This document shows, piece after piece, positions 20,501 to 32,696 of a DNA stretch of 64,000 nucleotides. The position numbers and the translations under genes are program-made. The DNA is taken from the NCBI GenBank assembly GCA_015143295.1, contig CM026557.1, positions 29,297,760-29,361,759 on the forward strand. Reading direction: 5' to 3'. The first letter of the stretch is position 1, and each line of letters begins with the position of its first letter. The notes under the pieces were generated by a model. The model did not search any database. It had not been told where the DNA came from and worked only from the letters and a program-made list of their open reading frames with translations. Source of the DNA: Tetracentron sinense (lineage: Eukaryota > Streptophyta > Magnoliopsida > Trochodendrales > Trochodendraceae).

Positions 20501-23500
20501 TGGGCAAGGAAACCAACTTGCAACCCAAACTTCTAGCACTCATTTCCAAAAAACCTCCCTCCACCTCCCCCCACCCCTGACAGCTTACTCTTGGCAAGAT
20601 TAATCTTCAAACCGGATAAGGCTTCAAAGCATCTAAGAATACCTCTCATATTGGCCACCTGATCTCCATCCGCCTCCAAAAATAGAATTGTGTCATCTGC
20701 ATACTGAAGATGGGAAATAAAAGGACCCTCCACTCCCGCCTGAAACCCCTTAATCATCTCCAAACTTTCTGCCTTTGACAGGAGTTTACTAAAAGCTTCC
20801 GCCACCATAATGAAGAGGAAAGGGGATAAGGGGCAGCCTTGATGTAATCCTCTAGAACTAGGAAAGAAACCATGCGGACATCCGTTCACTAGAACAGAAA
20901 AATATGACGACGACACACACCCCTTCATCCATCTAATCCATCTCTCCCCGAACCCCATAATATTCAGCATCTCTTCCAAAAACCCCCAATCCACATGATC
21001 ATAGGCCTTCTCCATGTCTACCTGGCAAACAAGGCCGCCTGACCCCTCACTAAATCAAGAGTCAATACACTCACAAGCAATCATAACACCATCAACTAGT
21101 TGCCTCCCCTTTACAAAAGCACCTTGATAAGCCCCCACCACCTTCCCGACCACCCTCTTCAATCAATCCGCAAGAACCTTAGCCACAAGGAGCTTACCCA
21201 TGGACTATTCTCATGGACTTTGACTTAATCCATATTAATCTGGCACACTCAAGGAGCTTGCCCATTTAAGAACATAAAGGCAAACGTATGGCCCTTTGTA
21301 GATCTAAATGGGGCATATAACAGAAAATCTTGAATTTTCTGGGCTTCTTCTCAACCTGATTTCAGTTCCTGCATCACAAAGTTTTGATGAACTTCCAAAA
21401 CTTTGACAGTTTGCCAAAAAATTTCTACATTTAGGTTTTCTTCTTGGTTTTTTCCTCCCCCAATCTTTTTCACTCCATTTTTGGGTGAAGATCAACCTAA
21501 AAGAGATGAACGTCGATGCAAGGACACTATGTGAAGGATTATTTTTAGGGAAAAGCCTTATAGAAGGTAACTTTTTATTTATTTTGGAATTTTTAGGCTT
21601 AAATTTAGTCCATTTCATTTAATTTTCAGTATTTCATGTTTCCAGACGATCTATCGATTGGCCGGAAAAAATTGAATTTTCTACCATTACACTAATTTTT
21701 TAGGGCCCTGCTACCCTCGTAACCCAGCATTTGCTGCCTATATGCCATAGCTAAAATCTACAATAATAAATTCCAACTACATACCAAATGAGAATAAAAA
21801 GAAAATAATGTCCCTTTGTCTTCAAACACTTCATTTTTCTACTATCTCCCACCAAAGAACCTGGCAACCCTGGCTATATCACTGGACTTCAGCCCTAGCA
21901 TACCAATGATGAACATTGGAGGCAGAGTACTCTTTCACATCTATCAGTGTCGAAGACATGGGAGACATTTCCGTTTTTGAATATTTTCGATCTCTTCCGT
22001 TTACTCCACATGAGAGACATTTCTACTCTTGATCCACTAATCTAATCTATTTCTCTCTAGTTGATTCTCTTAATCGAAAGTTTCAAGTTCAATCCACAGC
22101 ATGTTGTACCTCAAAGCTCAAATCTCTTCAAATATCATATTTTTCCTAAATATGGGAAAGATTTATCATGATTGGGCTCGAATCTACATGATCTACGATA
22201 TGGACTAATTCCATACTTTGCAGTTTGCATATCACTCTTCTATGCTCTCCTAGTCGGAGCTCCTTGCTTCATCGTGGGCTTCATAGAAGTCTTTCGTTGA
22301 ATACAAGATGAACAATGATTTGGAGACAGGGGCATTGTTGTCCTTTTATTCTATTTTGGTGTCTGCTTTGAATGCCGATTTTAATATGGGTATAGCAGCA
22401 ATTGTTGGGATGCCCGTGCCTTTTTTATTTTTATATAGAATAATTATTTAAAAATATTAATCTGATTCTTATTATAAAATAATAAATAGAAGTCCATATT
22501 AGGTGCAATTTTAATATGTTATGTATCTTTGACTGATCTTTTGATTGCGGATTTTTTTCAATTTAGTCTAGTTGAAACTTATATATGAATATTTGATTAA
22601 TATTTAATAAAAACCATCGAAATTAACTTTAATTATTAATAAAATAAATTTCAAATTAAATAATAATAATTTACAGAACTCAGATTAATTGGATATCGCA
22701 AACACGTGTTATATAAAATACATGGCTGATTTACCAAGATGGAGCCTAAATGATTTTTTTTATCGATAAACGTCTTTACTGAGATTCCCTAGGATAACAA
22801 TAACATGGATGCATGTGCCATTATGAGACATTTGAGGGCATCTAGAATACTGTTCATTGTACTCTTGATCTCTTGGATGTCCCCAACGTGGTTACGAAAG
22901 ATATCTATGACTGGCTCATGGATGTTAGATGTTCTTCCCATGGTGGATACCTCACCTTGCTCTATTTTTTTAGACAACCTTGTGGATGTTGCTTTTGGAG
23001 ATGTTAAAAGATCTTCTGATTGGTCTGATTCTTGTTCTTTTGCTTGAGCAAAGGTGAGCGCTACAGACATAAAGCGAGTGATTTCAAACTCATAAAATTG
23101 AAAGGTACTACAATCGAGACGAATGAGCTTAACCGGAAAAGATGCACTAACATTTTATTAATCAGACAATGTGTACAACGAATATAAGGGAGAAAAAGAA
23201 TAACCCTTACGCGATGCTACATGCCTAGTGCCTAATAGATAGGGTGTCAATGGGTCGGGTTGGCCCGCATTTTAGGCCAGGCAGGCCCGATAATTAGTTG
23301 GCTTGGGCTTGGGCTTGGGCTTGGAGTCTAAAGCCTGCGGCCCGTTTCAGTAGGCTTCTAACAGGGCTTGGCCCGATTAGGCCCATTTAGTTCATAAGCA
23401 AAATTTTACACATGGTTTTTAGGCGGGCTAGACCAGCTCAGCCCGATTAATAAATGGGCTGGCCCGGCCCGGCCATTAATCGGGCCAAGTCAGGCTCGAG

Positions 23501-26500
23501 GCCGAGCCGGGCTGAACCTGGCCCTTTTAAACCCCTACTAACAGATTGAAACCAAAGGTAGGTCCTTCATAGCCGGGGTAACCAAACCAAGCCAAGTGAC
23601 CACGATACACACTCTAGGTCCATGATTTGTTGATGAAGTGCCTCGATGTGAATCTCTGAGGTGTCTATCATTTTTACTGCCCTCTTAGGCATATTAGCGT
23701 ATTCGGGTGTATAACTCTTTGGTTGCTATATCCAATTGCTCTTACGTAAACTGCAGATGAGTACTAAGCCCTATGAAATCCTTGGGCTAATGTTTGATGG
23801 TCTTTTAAAGTGTTTTGACTAGGTGCTCTGTATGCTTCTTCTCGCCTTAGTTACAAAGTTTTTCAATTTTTTCAAAAAGTCCTAAATTGTTGGTATAATG
23901 TAATGGGCCTCTATTGCCCTCTTATTTTATGTTCTCTCTTGCATGGGCCTTGGGCCCAACCTTGTTTTATTTCCTAGTTAATATAATTACTATAGAGAAG
24001 AGGAAACCCTAACTTCCTCATTCTCTCTTTCTCCCATCTCTCTTCTTTCTCTCTTCCCCTCTTTCTAAAACCCTAGCTACAAATTTACTTGGTATTAGAG
24101 CACAAAGAGGGAAGAAGAAGCTTGATACAACAAGCAACAAACAGCAAGCTAGAAAAGGCATCATAGTGACGTTATTGCCGTATGACTGACGTCAGCCATA
24201 CAGCCTAAGCATGCGGTGCGTTTGAAGGTAATTTTTTAGAGACCTTGATTTTAGGAAAAATTTTAATCATGTAGCATGTGATTTGGTTGAATATTGGTGA
24301 AGTTACAATGATTTGAAGGAAAAATACAAAAAAAATCCACAAAAAAAAACACTATTGAAGTTCAGATTCGATTACGCTCATATGGATCCTTTTTAGTTTT
24401 GATTATTTGTCAAGGCTGGACTGTTTTTTTGCAATGAGTATTTCCAAATTGAGTTTGGTGAATTGGGTGGAAATTTGAAGGAGTTGTGAGCATTTTTCTC
24501 AACACTTTGGTACCTTTTTTTTTCTTGTGGAATTATGTTTTGTGGTTGCTTTGCTAATGGGAGTGCCTTGTGCCACGGTCATCTCGTCCAGTGCGTTGCA
24601 CATGACCATGACCCGTGACTTTGTAAACTTTGTATATGTGAATCCTGTAAAGTTTTGGGGAAAGTATGTAAATACTATTTGTAGTTAAGGGTAGTTTAGG
24701 TACAAAAGTTTGAGTGGTAAAGTTGTAAATAGCCAGTATGACTCTCCAGCAAGGAGGATGTTTTCCTTCTGAAAATGGGTCAAATGCTTAGTTTCCTACC
24801 TTGAGGAGACGTGAGCAAGGTGAGTCCTTGTACATGTCCCTTGTGAAGTTCCTAGCAAGCTCAATCTCCTCATAATTGTAGTCTTAAATTGTTGCCTTAA
24901 GGATCAATAAAGCTACAAGTTGCCTCGGATTGCTTAAGTGTTGCTATAGGTTGCTTAACATTGCCCTTTATTGACTTTGTGTGTTTGTCACTTGGGGTAA
25001 AATTCCTTAAGTGAGTGTCTTGTGATTGGGTGTAGCCGAGTGTTGCATAGTCACTTCGCTTAATAGGGTGTTGGACCATAACAATTGGTATCAGAGTGGT
25101 CATTATGATCCCCTAGAAAGTTGGAATCATGCCCCAAGACCAGAAAAAACAAACAAAGAGCGGATTGAGGACCTCGAGTCAAACACATCCCAACTCGACG
25201 GCCTTGCACAACTTGTTGAGCGTGTTGATGGGATCGAGATGGAGCAAAGAAACGTTGCAAGCACTACAGAGGTGCTTAGCAAGGACTTTAGGGCTACGGT
25301 GGAAGGCCTACAAGCCAACTTGGTGACCTTTCAGCGAAGGAGAACATTCTCATGAGGGCAATGGGGTCGATCAGCTAGTCCGACCATGGGCGAAACTTCT
25401 AGGATTCGAGTTCTAGAACCAAGAAACTATGCTGGTGCCGGTGATGCGAAGGATCTCGAGAACTTTTGTTCAATATGGAACAATACTTCAGGGCAGTTAG
25501 GCCCAACTCGGAAGAGACCAAAGTTACTATGGTCACTATGTATTTGGTGGGTAATACTAAATTGTGGTGGCGAACAAAATATGATGATATGGTCAGTGGT
25601 CGTTGCACCATTGATTCCTGAGAAGATTTAAAGAGGGAATTGAAAGCTCAATTCTTCCCTGAGAATGTCGAGTATATGGCTCGATGAAAGCTGAGACAAC
25701 TTCATCAGATTGGTACAGTGCGTGAATATGTCAAGCAATTCTCGTCGTTCATTTTGGATATCTGAAACATGTTAGAGAAGGACAAGCTCTTTTCTTTCCT
25801 TGAAGGTCTCAAACCTTGGGCTCAAGCTGAGTTGCAAACACAAAGGGTGCAAGATCTTGTGTCAGCGCAAACTGCAGGTGAGCGTCTAACCGACTACACT
25901 CTTGAGGATGGTGGTAAGAAGAAAGCAAATAACTCGGGGAACTCAAACTCGGTTGCAAAGTGGGGGAAGTTCAACAAACCCAAGAGTGTGGGAGGTGACA
26001 AGAGACCTTTAGGGTCCTCACAATCCAGAGGATCAACATAATCCTCGACCGGGTTGAAGACCATTAGTTGTTTCCTTTGTGGAGGGCCACATCAAGTTGG
26101 AATGTGCCTAAAAAAGTCAGATTTGAATGCCTTGCAAGAGAGGTGAGCAAGGTGAATTTGTACATATCCCTTGTGAAGTTCCTAGCAAGCTCGATCTCCT
26201 CATAACTATAGTCTGTAATCTGTTGCCTTAAGGATCAATAAAGCTATAAGTTGCCTCAGATTTCTATAGGTTGCTTTATATTGCCCTTTACTAACGTAGT
26301 GTGTTTGTCACTTGGGGGAACATTCTTCTAGTGAGTGTATTGTGATTGGCTGAGTCGCAAGTGTAGCCGAGTGTCTCATAGTCGCTCTGCTTAATAGGGT
26401 GTTGGACCATGAAACTTGGCTAGCCTCCCTTGGTGTTTTTAAATGGGAAGGTTTTTCATGATTTTTAATGTCATGGTAATATTTTAAGTGTTACTCGACT

Positions 26501-29500
26501 GTGTGTTGCCTTGTGTGTGTTTGAAGAAAAGCCCCATGTCGAACGAATCTCCATCCTCAAGTGTGGATCCTACGGGTGATGGCAAAAGCCATAAGGGTCA
26601 AGTAATGACAACTCTCACTTACAAATCACCTTAGAGAAGCTTGATGGTGAGAATTATATCTATTGGGCAAAGTGTATGGAAATGTTTATTAGAGCAAAGG
26701 GTAAATCGGGATACCTACTTGGATCGATAGAGGAGCCCACCTAGTCGGACCCTAAACACGCCAAATGGGTTCAGGACAATTTGATTGTGATGTCTTGGCT
26801 AACCAATTTGTGTTGCCCCGCATCAACAAGGGCTTGGTGTTTTTGAAAAAAATTTGGGCTAAAAGGGACACCCTTGCTCAAAACACTCGAATGTAGGTAA
26901 CTTTGCCTTATAAGCTCCAACAAGATATCTCCCAAATTCGTTAGGGGGAGATGCCCTTGAATATATACTATGCTAAGTTGAAAGGAAAATGGGAAGAATT
27001 CGATCACTACTCAACCTAGCTATGTTGAGGGTCTTGTTGCCTTCAAGAAATGGATTGAACGGATGCAAATATTTAAGTTCCTCACCAGATTGAACCAGGA
27101 ATACGAGAATGCTCGCTCCCAGATCCTCGGTCTGGATTCTCCTCATGACACTCTTACTCGTGTTTATGTCTACATCTAGAGTGAAGCAAGTAGGAATGAT
27201 GTGATGACTCCTAGCATGATTACTACTCCTGAGAGGTCTGCTCTTTCCTCCACTTTCCAAAGTGGTGAAAGAGGAGGTGATAGAGGAATCCTAGGGGTCG
27301 AGGTAACCGATTTGATGGTTCCTATGCCGATGACAAAGATAAGTTCAAATGTGATTATTGTGGTGACCCTTGTCATACCCGAGATTAGTGTTGGCAATTA
27401 AAAGGACGATCTCACTAGAGAGGGGGTCACAAAGGGAGATTTAGAGGTGATGCCCGTCGCACAGGTGGGATTGGAGACACTTCTGCCCATGTTGCCACAC
27501 CAGCAACCCAGGACGCTCCTTAAGATTATATGGCATCCCTCCACTGTGACCTTGAAGCCATGCGTACAACTATATCCCAGTTGGGGACTCCTTCCATTAC
27601 ATCCACATCCTCTTTTGCACAGTTAGGTACCTCTGCCACTACCCTAACTGTCTCTGTCCCATTTCCCCATTCCTCTTGGATCATTTGATTCTGGAGCCTT
27701 TGAGCATATAACTGGTATGTCTTTCATTTTGTCTTCATATCATCTATATTTTTGGCGAGATAAAGTTGGTATTGCGGATGTTACAATGTCTCTTATTGCA
27801 GGCAAGGGTACCATCCATGTTTCTCCATCTATGCAGTTGTCTACTGCTTCATGTACCTAAAATCGATACTAATCTCTTGTCAGTTAGTAGTATTATCAAG
27901 TCCCTCAAATATAGTGTCACATTTTTTTCCTTCTCATTGTGTTTTTCAAGACCCGGTGACGAGGCGGGAGTGGTCATGAGAAGGATGGTCTCTATAGCTG
28001 GATTCATCTCCTATGATGCGTGCTATCAATCCTCTTAAGAGCACTAGGGTCATTTTGACCAGTTGATGAAATGACATTTTCATTTAGGCCATCCCTCTTT
28101 TTTGCTTCTCAAGAGGATATTTCCTTGGTTGTTTCTTTCTTTATCTGATGTTTCTTTTAAATGTGAAACTTGTGAATTGTCTAAACTTTATTGGGTCTTA
28201 TACCCTGCTAGCACTTCTAAATGCTATTCACCTTTTGAGCTTGTTCACTCAAATGTACTGGTTCCTACACCCATTACATCTGCGTTTAGTTATAAAGATT
28301 TTGTGACTTTTGTTGATGCTTTTTCTTGTGTTATTTGGGTTTATCTTCTTCAGTCTAAATTTGATGTTTATGCTCCTTTTAAAGCTTTTCACATGATGGT
28401 ATGCACTCAATTTGATATTAAAGTTAAGATCCTTCGCTCCGACAATGGTGCGGAATACTTGAGTGGGGACCTATGTACCTATTTTACAAACCATGGAATT
28501 ATATACCAAACCACTTGTGTTCACACCCCATAATAGAATAGAATTGTTCCTTTATTTTTTGTTTAAATAGAATGGAGTTGTGGAACGCAAGAATCGACAT
28601 CTTCTTAACATCACCAGATCGCTTCTCCTTGCCATGCATGTTCCCAAATACCTTTGATTTGAAGTATTTACTTTTCGTTGTCTTTCTTATATGGCATGTT
28701 CCCGAACACCTTTGATATAAAGCCTTACTTTTCGTTGTCTATCTTATAAATTGGATGCTCTCACGGATCTTGGCTTTTAAGGCCCCACTTGACATCCTTG
28801 CACCTACATCTCCCTATTTTCCTATACCACCCAAAGTGCTTGGGTTTGTCTACTTTGTCCATGTGCCCAAACCTGACCACACCAAACTTGATCCTCATGC
28901 GGTCAAATGTATCTTCCTTGGATATTCTCCCACTCAAAAGGGTTATAAGTGTTACCATCCTCCTTCCATGTTATGTCTACGGATGTCTCTTCTTTGAGGA
29001 TGCTCCTTACTTTCTTGCTCTGAAGACTACTATTCAGGGGGAGAATGTTGAGGTTGAGGAGTTGTCTTCTCGTATTTCTCTTCCTCTTCCTGTTATTGAT
29101 ATCCATGATTCTTTTGTGGTTGACATTAGGAATTAGAAAGGAAAGATTTGCAGGTTTATTCCAGGCGCCCAAGATCTATGTCTCAGGCCCCCTGCCAAGA
29201 TTTACCCTCATATTTGGATCATTTCAACTCAAGTAATGATTTTGATCCCTCACCTATTAATGATTTCAATCTTCCTATTGCCATTAGAAAGAGAGTTAGA
29301 TCTTGCACTCAACAGCCTATCTCAAACTCTCTTATAATTCTCTATTTGTTTCCTATCGTGCCTTTGTTTCTTCCTTGTCTTCGGTGTCTTTACCTTGTAG
29401 TATCTCTGAGGCTCTTGTTCATCCTCAGTGGAAGGATGCGATGTATGAGAAATGAGGGCTCTTAAAAAAAAACTACACATGGAAACTTGTAGATCTTCTA

Positions 29501-32500
29501 AAGGGAAAGAAGCCAGTTGGATGCAAATGGGTCTTCACAGTAAAATACAAATTAAATAGATCTGTGGAAAGGTATAAGGCAAGATTGGTAGCGATGGGTT
29601 TCACCCACTCATGGAATTGATTACCATAAGACCTTTGCTCCCGTGGCAAAAATGAACTCCATCAGTGTGATTCTCTCCCTTGTTTCTAATCAAGACTGCC
29701 CTCTTCATTAATTTGATGTAAAGAATGTATTCCTTCATGGAAACTTTGAAGAAGAAATTTACATGACTGTCCCTCCTAGTTTCAACTTTCCCACAATACA
29801 AGAAGGGAAGGTTTGTAAACTCAAGAAAGCCCTATATGGGCTAAAGCAGTCTTCTCATGCCTGGTTTGAAAGGTTCAGTGGGGCTATGAAGAAACAATGG
29901 TACACTCAAAGCCAAGCTGATCATACTTTGTTTATCAAACAATGTCAAAGAAAGACGACCATTCTTATAGTCTATGTGGATGACAGTTTTGACAGGGTTT
30001 GATGAAAAAGAAATAAAGAGGTTGAAATCTCAACTAGCTACAGAGTCTGCAATAAAGGACTTAGGATAGTTATGGTACTTTCTTGGCATAAAAGTTGTCA
30101 GATCAAAGAAATGACAAATTTTCATCTCACAAAAGAAGTACATTCTAGACCTTCACAAGAGAAACGGGAAAGTTGAGATGCAAGCCTTTAAATGTGTCAA
30201 TAGAGCAGAATCACAAGTTAGCAGACAATGGCGGTGAACCTCTCAGTGATGCAGGAAGATATCAAAGGCTTGTTGGTAGTCTTATCTATCATTCTCTCAT
30301 ATGCAGTGAGCATGGTGAGCCAGTTTATGCATACTCCCAAAACCTCTCAGCAAGAAACATTTTACAAGATTCTTAAGTACTAGAAATCCTCTTCGAGGAA
30401 ATGGATTCTCTTAGGTCGCCATGGGCACTTAAGAGTAGAAGCCTACACAGATGTCGATTGGACAGGATCTGTTTCCAATAGAAAATCTACATCTGGGTAC
30501 TGCATTATTGTTGGGGGTAATCTTGTTACTTGGAGAAGCAAGAAGCAGGCCTTAGTGGCAAGGTCTAGTGCAAAAGTCATGGCTCATGGAATATGTGAAT
30601 TGTTATGGGTAAAGGTTCTCTTGAAGGAGCTTGGGTTTCCAGTGGACAAGCCTATGAGTCTTTGTTGTGACAACAGAGCTGCGATAGCATTGCCCACAAC
30701 TCAGTCCAGCGTGACATAACCAAACATATTGAGATTGATTGACATCTCATTAAAAGAAAAACTCAGTTCTGGAGAGATATGCATTCCTTATGTGAAGACT
30801 GGTGACCAACTTGCAGATGTTATAACCAAGTGGGTTCCTAGCTATCGCTTATTTGACCTGCTTAGCAAGTTGGGTATGTTTGACATATATGCACCATCTT
30901 GACAGGGAGTGTTGGTATAATATAATGGACCTCTAATGCCCTCTTATTTTATGTTTTCTCTTGTACAGGCCTTGGGCCAACCTTGATATATTTTCTAGTT
31001 AATGCAATTACCATAGAGAAGAGGAAACCCTAACTTCCTCATTCTCTCTTTCTCTCATCTGTCTTCCCCTCTTTCTAAAACCCTAGCCACGAACCTACTT
31101 AAACAATACCCAAGTTTTTCATCGAACAATTAATTCACCGAGTATTTGCAACTTTATGAAAAAAATGACGACTTTTCACAAAGTTGCCGATTTTCACGAA
31201 TTTTTTTAGTCCCGGGTAAATATCTAATATATGAAATATAATTTTTGATAAATTTTCATGATTGATAATCTTATTTTATAATTTTGATATCCTGATAAGC
31301 ATTTTCCCACTTTATTTCCGAATCTCCCAAAGCTTGCCAATATATTTTGGACTTTTCCCTAGACGAATAATCCCCGAACCTCGACTTGGTAACTATGCTT
31401 CTTACGTCTAGCTCAATTGAGTTGTTGGCGTATCTCATCCATATACTATTGGTCCTATAGTCGTGCATCATAGAGCTTCCTCTTGTCTTGTGTAATGCGA
31501 AGATGGGCCTCTCAAAATGTGTCTTCCCATAGCAAATGCAATAGGTATGGTCCCCCTAGTGGGTGCAAAAACTGATGTAGACAATTCTGAAGGCTTTGGC
31601 ATTTCTGAAATCGTCTCTAGATTCTCAAGCCATGGACGATAACCAAAAGTTGTGGTGTGATTTGGTTTCAAAGATAACTCGAGCAAAAGATTCCTCTTGG
31701 CCAACCACTAGAATGAGCAAAGTTGGCGTAGTCTTTCTCCAAAGGTCCACTGTAGGTATGTTTGTATCCAAACTATCTGAGCTCTCGCAACAGTAATGGG
31801 TGCAAGGATAAGGCTATTCTCGTACCCAAAATGATTAAGGCACGGACTTAAACCATTAGCAAAATAGGGTTAAGGTTATCCTCCTTCCTTTGGGATTAAT
31901 TTAAGCCCAAATACACACCTATAGACTATATGCTCATGCTTGTATAAGCAAGGTTTGACTTTAAGGCCAAGGGACACTTGACATAATATGTGCACCCCTA
32001 CACGGAGTATTAACCAAGTGACTCAAGGATCAATTGGTGCAAGTGGGAGCGTCCAAATCTCTTTCTAAGGATAGCCATCCCAAGGTTGTGATCCAACTAG
32101 ACCATGGTTCGTTCGCTCCCGCTGCCAAGGATAGTCATCTCACGTTCGTTGAACATAATATATCCAACTAGATAGGAAATTGGGATTTCTAATTCTAGAA
32201 TGACGCAAATGAATGCATAAACAAGTATTCAATCAAGAATTAGAAAGTGATTGCCTAAGCATTAGTTTGTTACTAAGCATAAATTGAGTATACATTTAGA
32301 AACTAAATTTAGACATGGATTTAGAAACTAATTAAAGCCCTAAATATCATGTGAATAAACATAAAATTTCTAATTAGGTTTTCATAGTCTAATTTGGATT
32401 TAAGTTTTGGCTTGAATCTTACAAAGTTTCTATGGTGGAGACACCAAGTTTTGAGTGGCAGATTTCGATCGTTGTCCCAAACAGGAATGTTTTTTAATTT

Positions 32501-32659
32501 GGAATAACGTCCAAAATCGCAAGGAGATTCATTTGTGCTAAGAGAATGTGTTAAGACACCTTTAAACCAGTGTTCAAAAACTCGAAAACTCGACTCAGAA
32601 GTTAGTCGGGTCGAGCAACTTGAAAGATTCGAAAAAAACTTGTCTCAACCAACTCGGAA

Positions 32660-32696
<37 letters not shown>

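Larger units (their letters stand above)
23888..31099 (+). mobile_element. Ty1/copia element with a nested LTR insertion
   Basis: Short LTRs (23888-24089 and 30910-31099) begin TGTTGG and are followed by a tRNA-Met-type primer site (24090). The flanking duplication is taaat/taaac with one mismatch (23883-23887 and 31100-31104). Coding blocks follow the copia order: gag (about 26536-27450, with a CX2CX4HX4C-like CDYCGDPCHTRD box), integrase (about 28070-29000, with LRSDNGAEYLSG), RT (about 29490-30170, with KARLVAMGF) and RNase H (about 30430-30720, with YTDVDWTGS and RKSTSGYC). It is badly decayed with well over ten breaks. LTRs differ by very roughly 9 percent by eye, suggesting a few million years. 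A second element sits in its 5' leader. Confidence 0.88.

Noticed and set aside
21304-21618. 104-codon minus-strand frame in intron 2
   Set aside because: Basic, low-similarity sequence in AT-rich DNA; no motif and no splice context.
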